64,000 bases of DNA. It comes from Lachnospiraceae bacterium. GTDB lineage: Bacteria; Bacillota; Clostridia; Lachnospirales; Lachnospiraceae. Below, piece by piece: positions 35,404 to 44,140 of the stretch. A program made the translations under genes and the position numbers. The notes under the pieces are model-generated. The model was not told where the DNA came from. It made no database searches and worked only from the letters and a program-made list of their open reading frames with translations. The stretch's first letter is position 1; every line of letters starts with the position of its first letter. The stretch lies in contig CAJTIR010000012.1 of the NCBI GenBank assembly GCA_910576385.1, positions 1 to 64,000 of the forward strand, given 5' to 3'.

Positions 35404-36252
35404 TTATGGTTCCATAATCTTTGTGAGTCTTGCCGCCACTTCGGAATCCATCGCATCCAAAATCTTAGCGCGCGATTCTGTTTCCATATTTTGTAAAATC
35501 TTTGCCACCAATTTCAAATCATCTGTCATCTGTTCCATCAGCGCTGCCGCCTGTTTTGGCTTCATGGATGCATAGGTATTGGCATATTCCTCTATCTGAC
35601 TATCTCCCTCCTGCTGCTGGATTACCTGTTTATACAAGACCTCCGCATTGGCAGGATCAATACTTTCATAGTAAGCCTTATATTCTGATATATCGGGCGC
35701 TTTCTCATTAAACACAACATCTTTGTAAAATTCTGATTTTTCTTTTTCAAATTCGGCTTGCTCATTCTCAAATTCCTTCAGCCTTGCCACTTCTGCTTCT
35801 AACTGTGCCACATTATCTGACTTACCCTTGGATTTTGACTGGCTGCGGGATAATTCCTTTTCCAGTTCCTTAATACGGGCAATCGCTTCATCTAAAGTTG
35901 TATAAGGATACTGAGCATCTTTAGACTCCTCTTTCTTAGCGCTCTCCGGCAAAATTTTATTAATATAAGGTACATCTTTGAGAATTGGCTGCAACACTGT
36001 AGAACCAAATCCACCGATATCCATTTTAATTACCAGCGCCAGAATTGCAAGCCAGATCACAATAAAGACAATAGTTGCCAGAATGACTGCCACTTTTCCG
36101 CCGCTTTCTTCCTCCTCTGGAACATCCTCCTGCATTTGCTGTCTGTTTTTCTTCTCTTCTTTCTTTCTTGCTCTTTCAGCTTTTTTCTGCGCCTTCTTAT
36201 CCAAGGCTCCATTTTCTTCTTGTTCTAACACCTGGTCTGCCATATCTGTCAC
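35404..36252 (-). CDS. MotE/YlxF-like coiled-coil membrane protein
   Basis: A 282-residue protein with a charged N-terminus, one membrane helix (about 50-73), a coiled coil (about 115-175) and a C-terminal MgtE-N-like unit (about 215-282, YASMKPKQAAALMEQM and AKILDAMDSEVAARLTKIM). This is the layout of MotE-type proteins encoded between fliJ and fliK, thought to help stator or export functions. The first codon is GTG after AAGGATAGGCG; an ATG 9 bases later is also possible. Confidence 0.75.
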   Translation of the reverse strand: MTDMADQVLEQEENGALDKKAQKKAERARKKEEKKNRQQMQEDVPEEEESGGKVAVILATIVFIVIWLAILALVIKMDIGGFGSTVLQPILKDVPYINKILPESAKKEESKDAQYPYTTLDEAIARIKELEKELSRSQSKSKGKSDNVAQLEAEVARLKEFENEQAEFEKEKSEFYKDVVFNEKAPDISEYKAYYESIDPANAEVLYKQVIQQQEGDSQIEEYANTYASMKPKQAAALMEQMTDDLKLVAKILQNMETESRAKILDAMDSEVAARLTKIMEP

Positions 36253-36255
36253 CGC

Positions 36256-36705
36256 CTATCCTTCTTCTGCATGGTTGTGGGTAAAACTTACCAGCTCATC
36301 CACCGCCTTGCTCTCTTCCTTTTCCAGTTCTTTCTTAAATTCCTCAAATGCTTTATCCTTCAAGATTTCGTGTGTTTTGCGCTCTGTCATAATTTCTTGC
36401 AAATGTTCTCTGGCATTTTCCAAATTTCGCTCTGCCACATGGACAGCAAGCGTTTGATTTCGGATTGCGCCTTTCATGGTCTCAATGGCTATACGATTTA
36501 TCTTAATTTCCTGAAAATCAAGCCGATCTGCCACCAGCTCCTGTGCCCGAGTCTCATAAGCATTTTTTCTCTGCCGTAATCCCTCAAGCTTTTCCTCCTC
36601 CAGATCCAATTTAGCAGCGGCAATGGAAAAGGCCGTCTTTGCTTGTGTTTCCAACTTATATTTAATATTCAGGATATTCTGCATTCTATATGTAAACTTA
36701 GCCAT
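36256..36705 (-). CDS. fliJ: Flagellar export chaperone FliJ
   Basis: A 149-residue antiparallel coiled-coil protein that forms the central stalk of the FliI ATPase ring. The opening MAKFTYRMQNILNIKYKLE and regular heptads throughout fit. Start is the ATG 4 bases after GGAGGA; upstream in-frame ATGs lack this site. Confidence 0.9.
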   Translation of the reverse strand: MAKFTYRMQNILNIKYKLETQAKTAFSIAAAKLDLEEEKLEGLRQRKNAYETRAQELVADRLDFQEIKINRIAIETMKGAIRNQTLAVHVAERNLENAREHLQEIMTERKTHEILKDKAFEEFKKELEKEESKAVDELVSFTHNHAEEG

Positions 36706-36808
36706 GAATTCCTCCATTTTATGCATTTTTAAGCATAAACAGGTGGTTGAAGAAAGCATTAACAAATTCTTCCAATTTTTCCTCTACTCTATTCTTAATC
36801 CATATCAC

Positions 36809-38113
36809 TTAAAAAATATGTTTCATCATGTCAAGTATTTCTTCAAAGGTAAACTTATCATGTGTTTCTTGCAACAAAAACTGGTTCACTTCATCAATTT
36901 TCTCAATGGCATAATCAATATTACGATTTGAACCCTTTTTATATGCCCCAATATTAATTAAATCTTCTGCTTCCTGATAAGTAGCTAAGACATTTTTCAA
37001 TTTGCCTGCCGCTTCCTTGTGTTCTCTGTCTACTATTGAACTCATAACACGCGAAATACTTTGTAAGACATCAATTGCTGGATAATGATTTTTATGTGCC
37101 AGTTTTCGGTCTAACATTATATGTCCATCTAAAATACTTCTTGCAGTATCTGTAATTGGCTCATTAAAATCATCTCCGTCTACCAAAACAGTATATAATC
37201 CAGTAATGGAACCTTTATCCGAATTTCCAGCGCGCTCCAAAAGCTTTGGCATCTCAGAATATACGCTGGGAGGATATCCTCTGGTCACAGGCGGTTCCCC
37301 TGAAGCAAGCCCAATTTCTCGCTGCGCCATAGAAAAACGTGTCAGAGAGTCCATCATCAATAAGACATCTTTACCCTGATCTCGAAAATATTCCGCAATC
37401 GCTGTCGCTGTCTTAGCGGCGTTACGCCTGAGCAAAGCTGGCCGGTCCGAAGTGGCAACAATTACCACAGAACGGCGCATACCCTCTTCGCCCATATCGC
37501 GTTCAATAAACTCCCTTACCTCCCTGCCGCGCTCGCCAATCAATGCTATCACATTGATATCTGCGCGTGTATTCCTGGCAAACATACCAAGCAGGGTACT
37601 CTTACCAACGCCGGAACCTGCAAAAATACCAATCCTTTGTCCCTTTCCCACCGTGATCAGTCCATCAACTGCCTTCACTCCCAATGGCAGCACTTCATCA
37701 ATAATCACTCTTGCCATCGGATCTGGGGGAGCTGCATCCACTGGATATTCTTCTCTCAATACCAGCTCATCGATATCTGTAGGTCTTCCCATTCCGTCTA
37801 AGGTATGCCCCAGCATTTCATTTCCCACATAAACAGACAAAGGATGTCCCGTATTCTCTACGATACATCCTACGCCCAGACCTTCTACGCTCTCATATGG
37901 CATAAGAAGCAGTCTTTTATCTCTGAATCCCACTACTTCTGCCATAATCGAAATATTTCTGTTCTTATCAATGATAATACGGCAAAGGTCATTCAGTTTG
38001 GCGTTAGGTCCCACAGATTCTATCGTAAGTCCTACAATTTTTACTACTTTTCCCAGATGTCTGTAATAATTTTTATCTGCTAATTGATCATATTTATCAA
38101 AATTATATGTCAC
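36809..38113 (-). CDS. fliI: Flagellum-specific ATPase FliI
   Basis: A 434-residue F1-beta-like ATPase that energises substrate unfolding and release. GIFAGSGVGKSTLLGM (Walker A, about 164-179), LIGERGREVREFI, DVLLMMDSLTRFSMAQRE (Walker B) and RGYPPSVYSEMPKLLERAG are all intact. GTG start with GAGGAAG upstream. A 103-base gap separates it from fliJ. Confidence 0.97.
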   Translation of the reverse strand: MTYNFDKYDQLADKNYYRHLGKVVKIVGLTIESVGPNAKLNDLCRIIIDKNRNISIMAEVVGFRDKRLLLMPYESVEGLGVGCIVENTGHPLSVYVGNEMLGHTLDGMGRPTDIDELVLREEYPVDAAPPDPMARVIIDEVLPLGVKAVDGLITVGKGQRIGIFAGSGVGKSTLLGMFARNTRADINVIALIGERGREVREFIERDMGEEGMRRSVVIVATSDRPALLRRNAAKTATAIAEYFRDQGKDVLLMMDSLTRFSMAQREIGLASGEPPVTRGYPPSVYSEMPKLLERAGNSDKGSITGLYTVLVDGDDFNEPITDTARSILDGHIMLDRKLAHKNHYPAIDVLQSISRVMSSIVDREHKEAAGKLKNVLATYQEAEDLINIGAYKKGSNRNIDYAIEKIDEVNQFLLQETHDKFTFEEILDMMKHIF

Positions 38114-38123
38114 ATTATCTTCC

Positions 38124-38939
38124 TCACAAACTTAATGACTGCAATGCTTTCATTAGATTATCTAACTGAACATCTATACCACAGTCAAAGACGCCGGAAT
38201 CTGTCTCAATCATACACTGCCGCTCCTGTAAAGCTGCATCTGCCATGATCTCCACATGCACAGACGCCCCGACTCGTTCAATAATCTCTTTTTTGTGCTC
38301 TTCCACAAACTCATAATCTTTCAAACTCACTCTAACTTGAAATTCTTTTGTTCCCTCTGTCCCCAGAATTACCCTCTGAATCAGATAGATCAGAATCTCT
38401 TTTTTATCATCAAACTGCACATGAAATACTTTTTCAAACACTTTGGAGATAATCCCCACCAGATACGGCTCTAATTCCTGAAGCTTTTGCTGGTAATTCT
38501 GCTCCATCTGGCGTTTTTCTTCCTCTAACTGCCTGCGCAGCCTTGCTAATTCTGCGTCTGCCTTTGCATTTCCTTCCTGTAGTCCAGCCTCAAAACCTTC
38601 TTCTCTCGCCTGCTCCCTGATAAGTTCTGCTTCACGGTTCGCATTCGCGAGCAAAGCATCTGACTGACTTCTGGCATCAGAAAGCAAAGCTTCTGCTTGT
38701 TCTTTTGCCTGCTCTCTGATTTCCTCAGGAGATATTTCCGGTTCCTTTGGTACAGCATCTACCACTTCCATTTTAAGACCTGCTACAAAACCGTCCACAG
38801 AGCCCTGTTGGGTGGGAATATTCATCATCTGTAATCGTTCTAGCTCCTGCATCCGCTCCGCCACTCTGGAATTAGAATTAATCACCCTAGTTCCGTTGTC
38901 GTCTGGGACCACATATCTTTGTTTATACAAATTAGACAA
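38124..38939 (-). CDS. fliH: Flagellar assembly protein FliH
   Basis: Regulates FliI and links it to the C ring. The 271-residue protein has a long charged coiled coil (about 75-165) with AREEGFEAGLQEGNAKA and a C-terminal domain. I chose a TTG start 10 bases after GGAGGT; an in-frame GTG lies inside that ribosome site. It overlaps fliG by 8 bases. Confidence 0.9.
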   Translation of the reverse strand: MSNLYKQRYVVPDDNGTRVINSNSRVAERMQELERLQMMNIPTQQGSVDGFVAGLKMEVVDAVPKEPEISPEEIREQAKEQAEALLSDARSQSDALLANANREAELIREQAREEGFEAGLQEGNAKADAELARLRRQLEEEKRQMEQNYQQKLQELEPYLVGIISKVFEKVFHVQFDDKKEILIYLIQRVILGTEGTKEFQVRVSLKDYEFVEEHKKEIIERVGASVHVEIMADAALQERQCMIETDSGVFDCGIDVQLDNLMKALQSLSL

Positions 38940-39942
38940 CGATCTCGTCACCTCCGCCTCTGGAGATTACAATCTCTGCTGAATCCTCCAGTTTACGTAT
39001 AATACCAACGATTTTCTGCTGTGCTTCTTCTACATCCTTCATACGGACAGGACCCATATATTCCATATCTTCCTTAATCATGGTTGCCAGACGTTTGGAC
39101 ATATTCTTGAAAATAACATTTTGTACATCTTCATTTGCAGCTTTCAGCGCCACACCCAGGTCATTATTATCCACATCCCTGAGTACACGCTGGATCGCAC
39201 GGTCATCCAGAAGAAGAATATCCTCAAATACAAACATCTTCTTACGGATCTCATCTGCCAATTCAGGCTCTTCAATCTCAAGAGATTCCATAATATGCTT
39301 CTCTGTACCGCGGTCTACCGTATTCAAAATATTTACAACTGCGTCCACACCGCCAACAATGGTGTAATCCTGATTTACCAAAGCGGAAAGCTTGCGTTCC
39401 AATACTCGTTCCACTTCCTTTATCACATCTGGCGAAGTTCTGTCCATCATAGCGATACGCTTCGCCACATCTGCCTGTTTCTCCGGTACCAATGAACCAA
39501 TAATCACCGCTGCCTGCCCTGCTGATAAATAGGATAAAATCATAGCAATAGTCTGCGGGTGCTCGTCCTGAATAAAGTTCAATAACTGAGACGGATCCGT
39601 CTTACGCACAAACTCGAACGGACGTACCTGAAGGGAAGCAGTCAACTTGGAAATTACTCCCTGTGCCTTTTCTTCTCCCAAAGCCTTTTCCAAAAGTTCC
39701 TTTGCATAAGCAATACCACCCTCGGCAATGTATTGCTGTGCCAGACAGACTTGGTAAAACTCATTAAGCACATCCTCTTTTGTCTGAGGGGAGATACTTC
39801 TGGTATTGGCAATTTCCAGAGTCAGTTCTTCAATTTCTTCTTCTTTTAAATGTTTAAAAATGGAGGCAGATTTTTCCGGTCCTAATGCAATCAGCAATAT
39901 CGCCGCTTTCTGAACTCCTGTAAATTCATCTGAACCTGACAT
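38932..39942 (-). CDS. fliG: Flagellar motor switch protein FliG
   Basis: The torque-generating rotor protein, 336 residues. It starts with TGVQKAAILLIALGPEKSAS, has the EHPQTIAMILSYL middle-domain block and, at the C-terminus, the charged torque helix with LLLDDRAIQRVLRDVDNNDL. ATG 2 bases after the fliF stop, with GAGGAGTGGGAG as ribosome site. Confidence 0.97.
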   Translation of the reverse strand: MSGSDEFTGVQKAAILLIALGPEKSASIFKHLKEEEIEELTLEIANTRSISPQTKEDVLNEFYQVCLAQQYIAEGGIAYAKELLEKALGEEKAQGVISKLTASLQVRPFEFVRKTDPSQLLNFIQDEHPQTIAMILSYLSAGQAAVIIGSLVPEKQADVAKRIAMMDRTSPDVIKEVERVLERKLSALVNQDYTIVGGVDAVVNILNTVDRGTEKHIMESLEIEEPELADEIRKKMFVFEDILLLDDRAIQRVLRDVDNNDLGVALKAANEDVQNVIFKNMSKRLATMIKEDMEYMGPVRMKDVEEAQQKIVGIIRKLEDSAEIVISRGGGDEIVV

Positions 39943-39944
39943 AA

Positions 39945-41552
39945 TCACTCCCACTCCTCATTCAACCAATTTCTAAGCAGTGATGCCACTGCCTCGGGAT
40001 TTTCATCTACAAATTTTTCAATTAAAATACGTGTCTCAGACTTCTCCGAGAATCCAATATCTTCCAAAGTTTCCTCCTGCGCTTCCTTTGTAGAAGCCAG
40101 CAAAGATTCCACCGAAAGCTCCGGCTCCGGCGCTGCTGTCTGATCTCTTCTGGTACTGCGGAACACCACATATCCCAGCATCAGCATAATCACAGCCGCA
40201 ACCACGATCGGGAGATAATCAAAGATATCCCGTACACCGCCGTCATCATATTCAAAAAATGGAACTTCATATGCAACAATCACAATATTTTCTTCAGAAA
40301 ATCCAGTAGCTTTGGACACCATCTGAATAAAATCTTCATCTACCTCCAGCTTGACTTTCTCTCTGTTCGCCGCCACAAACTCATCAAAAGTCGTATCATC
40401 CAGCTCGCCGCTGGCTCTCAATGCTCTCTCACTGTAATTGCGGTACTGATTTGCCACCACAGTAATGGAGGAATTCGCATAATCAATATCGCCTCCAACG
40501 CCTTTGGTCTTGGTAATCCGCTCACTGGTATTATAGTCCCTGTCTACATCAGAGATAGTGTTGTTACTTCCCGCATTATCCGGCAAGACATACGTAGTAT
40601 CTTCTCCATTTGCATCAGTTCCGGGAACACCGCCTTCCGCACCTGTTGTCTCTTGTTCAAAGACTCTCTCTCTTGCTGTTGGGCCATGTTCTGCGTCACC
40701 ATCTAAATAATAATTATGATCTGTCTCTTCCCTCTCATCAAAACTCATATTCAGATTCAAGCCTACCGATGCACTGTCATACACTCCTGTGCCAAGAACT
40801 ACATCCTTAACTTGATTCTTTACCATATTTTCTGCTTTTGTCTTATAGGATAACTGGCTGCTTGCCGCCCCCATAGAAGTTGCACTGTCTCCACCTGCGA
40901 ACAAAACATTGCCGGAAGTATCCATAATAGAAATATCATCTGTACTGCTGTTACCAACCGCTGTGGCAATCCACCTTGCCAGACCGCCTGCTTTGTCCTC
41001 ATCCATTTCCTCTGTAAGAGTCAAAGTAACGGCCGCATATGTATCTTGTTCTAGCGCCAGCACAGTTCCATCATCAATTGGCATACTAAGCTTTACATTG
41101 GCACGCTGTACTGTATCTAAATTTTCTAAATGCTCTGCTAGTTCCTCCTGCAGATAGCGTTGATACTTCTTGGTCTTATCTGCTTCTGTGGTACTGAATC
41201 CACCCTCAAATACATTGCTGAATTCATATCGGGAAGCTGGTATTCCATTTTGTCCTAGCAAAATCGCTGCATTCGCCTCATCTTCCGCTTTTACAGAAAA
41301 ATTCAGCCCATCGCTGGAAACCTCATACTTAATTTCCTCCCCATCCAACAATTCCTTTACCTGTGCCGCTTCTTTGGTATTCTCACAATTTCTAATCGGT
41401 ACAAGTGTAGGTGTTGTCAATACCCTGACAACAATCACCAGAGCAACTATAACTGCCAGTGCAACACTGGCAATCAACGTCTTCTGTTTTACTGAAAATT
41501 TATTCCACCACTCTAAAACTTGTTTCGGAATATTTCTTATTCTCTCCTGCAT
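39945..41552 (-). CDS. fliF: Flagellar MS-ring protein FliF
   Basis: The first-assembled basal body ring. Two membrane helices flank a large periplasmic region (about 20-45 and 445-465). VLTTPTLVPIRNC and YQRYLQEELAEHLENLDTVQ are YscJ-type blocks, and the C-terminal ENPEAVASLLRNWLNEEWE binds FliG. 535 residues, normal length. Confidence 0.96.
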   Translation of the reverse strand: MQERIRNIPKQVLEWWNKFSVKQKTLIASVALAVIVALVIVVRVLTTPTLVPIRNCENTKEAAQVKELLDGEEIKYEVSSDGLNFSVKAEDEANAAILLGQNGIPASRYEFSNVFEGGFSTTEADKTKKYQRYLQEELAEHLENLDTVQRANVKLSMPIDDGTVLALEQDTYAAVTLTLTEEMDEDKAGGLARWIATAVGNSSTDDISIMDTSGNVLFAGGDSATSMGAASSQLSYKTKAENMVKNQVKDVVLGTGVYDSASVGLNLNMSFDEREETDHNYYLDGDAEHGPTARERVFEQETTGAEGGVPGTDANGEDTTYVLPDNAGSNNTISDVDRDYNTSERITKTKGVGGDIDYANSSITVVANQYRNYSERALRASGELDDTTFDEFVAANREKVKLEVDEDFIQMVSKATGFSEENIVIVAYEVPFFEYDDGGVRDIFDYLPIVVAAVIMLMLGYVVFRSTRRDQTAAPEPELSVESLLASTKEAQEETLEDIGFSEKSETRILIEKFVDENPEAVASLLRNWLNEEWE

Positions 41553-41585
41553 GTGACTCTCCTACCCATTCTCCAAATTGCAGTA

Positions 41586-41897
41586 TTAAATCTGCATATT
41601 CATGATTTCTTTATAAGCCTCTAACATTCTGTCTCTGACTGCTACTGTATAATTCAAAGCGATATCAGCTCTTGTATGAATGTCATTCAAGTCATGGGTA
41701 TTCGTCGCATAACCAAGCGCAAACTGCATAGTTGCCTCTTCTGCTTGATTTTGCAAATCACTTGTTTCATTTACCATATCCATTGCCGACTTTAAAACGC
41801 TCTCAAAGCCTCTGTCCTGCGTAGTGAGCTGCGAATTGTTCTCGGCAGCATTCTTAATGTAAGCCGACGTTACATTGCTCAACGCTGAAATATCCAT
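41586..41897 (-). CDS. fliE: Flagellar hook-basal body complex protein FliE
   Basis: A 103-residue rod-junction protein linking the MS ring to the proximal rod. The helical C-terminus YTVAVRDRMLEAYKEIMNMQ and QFALGYATNTHDLNDI are typical. Ribosome site AGGGAGG. Confidence 0.94.
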   Translation of the reverse strand: MDISALSNVTSAYIKNAAENNSQLTTQDRGFESVLKSAMDMVNETSDLQNQAEEATMQFALGYATNTHDLNDIHTRADIALNYTVAVRDRMLEAYKEIMNMQI

Positions 41898-41918
41898 TTA
41901 AATAGCCTCCCTATCCTG

Positions 41919-42359
41919 TTATTTTCCTAGTTCCAATCCCTTTAAAGCAATCGCCTTACTAGTATCAAACGCTGTAATATTTGCTTCATAAGAACGGCTA
42001 GCATCAATCAAATTGGTCATTTCCGTAATGATATTCACATTCGGGTAAGACACATATCCATTCTCATCCGCATCGGGATGGGAAGGCTCATATTTCATAA
42101 TATAATCGCTTGTAGTATCCTCAGCCACCCTATTGACCTTTACGCCATTTCCAATCAGAGCTTCTCTGGTATTATTGAGCACCTTACTAAAAGGCGTCAC
42201 CTGCTTCTCCTGAAAACTGACAATCTTCCTGGTATAAGGTGTCCCGTCCTCTGTTCTTGTAGTTGTTACATTGGCAACATTCTCAGATATCACATCCATT
42301 CGGAACCGCTGTGCAGTCAAACCGGATGTGCTGATATTAAATGATTGAAATAATGACAT
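41919..42359 (-). CDS. flgC: Flagellar basal-body rod protein FlgC
   Basis: A 146-residue proximal rod subunit. MSLFQSFNISTSGLTAQRFR is the usual start; GYVSYPNVNIITEMTNLIDA then SRSYEANITAF is the conserved C-terminal rod motif. Start is the ATG after GGAGGAAAGGGAT. Confidence 0.95.
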   Translation of the reverse strand: MSLFQSFNISTSGLTAQRFRMDVISENVANVTTTRTEDGTPYTRKIVSFQEKQVTPFSKVLNNTREALIGNGVKVNRVAEDTTSDYIMKYEPSHPDADENGYVSYPNVNIITEMTNLIDASRSYEANITAFDTSKAIALKGLELGK

Positions 42360-42404
42360 ATCCCTTTCCTCCAAACTTTCTGCCCGCAGACATTTTTATT
42401 CAGC

Positions 42405-42794
42405 TTATTTGATTACACTCTTAATTCTGGCAAATTCCTTCGACATACTGTCAATCAACGCATTATATCTGATCCGGTTTGATACAAGTTTAGCCTGTTC
42501 CTGTTCCGGGTCAACGTTATTCTCATCCAAACGGTAAGAATAATTCTCTGCATCCGTATAAATCGACACATTCAGGTGATTCATATGTAGATTGCTCACC
42601 TTATCATCCAGCGACACATATTTTGTTTTTCCTAATTCTCGTTCAAGCACACCTTCGAAGTCTACATCCTGCCGTTTATATCCTGGCGTATCACCATTAG
42701 AAATATTATTGACAATCGCAGTATCCCGCAGCCATGCCGCATCTGCTGCTTTATTCCACACATCAATATAATCATAAATACCACTGTTTAACAT
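42405..42794 (-). CDS. flgB: Flagellar basal-body rod protein FlgB
   Basis: A 129-residue proximal rod subunit and the first gene of the fla/che operon. WLRDTAIVNNISNGDTPGYK contains the ANxxTPGY-like signature. Ribosome site AAGGAG 9 bases before the ATG. A promoter lies about 65 bases upstream. Confidence 0.95.
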   Translation of the reverse strand: MLNSGIYDYIDVWNKAADAAWLRDTAIVNNISNGDTPGYKRQDVDFEGVLERELGKTKYVSLDDKVSNLHMNHLNVSIYTDAENYSYRLDENNVDPEQEQAKLVSNRIRYNALIDSMSKEFARIKSVIK

Positions 42795-42857
42795 GATATC
42801 CCGCTCCTTCCGTCCTTCGTATTTTGCCGATACTCATATACGAATCTATCCTTTTAT

Positions 42858-42886
42858 AGATTAGCGCAAACCCTCTCATAATGCAA
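42858..42886 (-). promoter_or_regulatory. fla/che operon promoter
   Basis: TTGCAT, 17-base spacer, TAATCT on the minus strand, followed by TATAAAAG. This fits a sigma-A promoter; no sigma-28 pattern in the right orientation is present. It would drive about 35 kb of genes. Confidence 0.65.
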
Positions 42887-43085
42887 GTACTTTTTTGTAA
42901 TTTTTTCACAACTGCAACATGATCTTGTGCCTTTTTGTCGAAGCAAATACTAATAAAAAGGATGATTCCATTGTATTAAAAAGCTCAAAAATCCCCCTAT
43001 ACACAGCGCTCTTTGTCAAGACAAAATAACTCGCCTTCTTTCTTTTCCAATTATATTGCACTAGATGGTAAAATATGTACAAACA

Positions 43086-43102
43086 TTTCCAAAATTTGGA
43101 AA
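43086..43102. promoter_or_regulatory. 17-base palindrome between codY and flgB
   Basis: TTTCCAAAATTTGGAAA is symmetrical around its centre. It lies about 65 bases after the codY stop and 200 bases upstream of the flgB promoter, in a 372-base gap with no convincing gene. It differs from the CodY consensus (AATTTTCWGAAAATT). It may be an operator or part of a codY terminator, though no T-run is adjacent on the minus strand. Confidence 0.35.
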
Positions 43103-43166
43103 AGGGCAAAAAAAGAAATCTGTAGTTACCTGCAAATTCCTTTTTTCTTCTCACTGCCAAATCCGT

Positions 43167-43955
43167 TTAGCTGTGTTTCATATTCTGCTTTTTCACCTGT
43201 TCCAATTCTTCAAACACCACATCATTCAATACCTTGATGTAAGTTCCCTTCATACCAGAAGAACGGGATTCAATAACCCCTGCACTCTCAAATTTGCGCA
43301 AAGCATTTACAATCACGCTTCTAGTGATCCCCACGCGATCTGCAATCTTGCTCGCGACCAGGATGCCCTCTTTGCCTTCCATCTCATCAAAAATATGCGT
43401 GATGGCTTCCAATTCTGAAAACGAAAGCGTACTAATCGCAGATTTTACAATCTGTACTTTGCGGCTCTCCTCTGCACTCTCCTCATTGACAGAACGCATC
43501 ATCTCCAAGCCGACTACCGTGGTGCCATATTCACTTAAAATAATATCATCAATATCATATGGCCTCTCCAAACGGTACACAAACAAGGTTCCTAGACGTT
43601 CGCCAGCAATATCAATCGGTGTGATGATCGCCTGATAACGCTTTACGTCATCCGATACAAAACCTAGCGTCTCTAAATTCACATTTTCCTTAGTGGAAAG
43701 AATGCCCAAGAGCCTTTCATTGAGCATAACATCAATAAATCCACCAACTTCATCGGCAATCAGCTCTTGCAATTCTCCACCTGTGTCACATCTGCTAGTG
43801 CCAAGCACTTTCCCCTTCTTGCTGATTACCAAAATATTAGAGGCTAATATCTCAGCCAAGACTTTACAGATATCATTAAATACCACTTTCGAGGAATTGT
43901 TATTGTGCAGCAGCTTATTAATCTTTCTTGTCTTGTCTAATAACTGAACACTCAT
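43167..43955 (-). CDS. codY: GTP/branched-chain amino-acid responsive repressor CodY
   Basis: A global nutrient regulator, 262 residues. An N-terminal GAF domain (about 1-155) senses isoleucine/valine and GTP, and a C-terminal winged helix (about 190-250) has SKIADRVGITRSVIVNALRK, the CodY DNA-recognition signature. In Bacillus it represses the fla/che promoter that lies next door, so control of flgB is plausible here. Ribosome site AGGAGGT. Confidence 0.96.
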   Translation of the reverse strand: MSVQLLDKTRKINKLLHNNNSSKVVFNDICKVLAEILASNILVISKKGKVLGTSRCDTGGELQELIADEVGGFIDVMLNERLLGILSTKENVNLETLGFVSDDVKRYQAIITPIDIAGERLGTLFVYRLERPYDIDDIILSEYGTTVVGLEMMRSVNEESAEESRKVQIVKSAISTLSFSELEAITHIFDEMEGKEGILVASKIADRVGITRSVIVNALRKFESAGVIESRSSGMKGTYIKVLNDVVFEELEQVKKQNMKHS

Positions 43956-44001
43956 ACGATACCTCCTGATAAAATCTACACTTTCCTCTAAACTGTTTTA
44001 A

Positions 44002-44030
44002 ATTTTACCATATTTCGCATTGAATTTCAA
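44002..44030 (-). promoter_or_regulatory. codY promoter
   Basis: TTGAAA, 17-base spacer, TAAAAT on the minus strand, about 45 bases before the codY start codon. Confidence 0.65.
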
Positions 44031-44140
44031 CAACTTTCTGTCATTTTCACTATTTTTCTTCTACAATCTTTGACAAAATTCTTTTCTGTTCAAATTCTTT
44101 AAATTGTGCAGCATATAGCTCAATTTTGTCTATTGAACGA

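Noticed and set aside
42826-42833. GCCGATAC near flgB as a sigma-28 promoter
   Set aside because: It is on the wrong strand for flgB and lacks a -35.
42906-43160. 84-codon minus-strand frame between codY and flgB
   Set aside because: Begins with TTG directly after codY, lacks a ribosome site, has odd composition and crosses the palindrome; judged chance.
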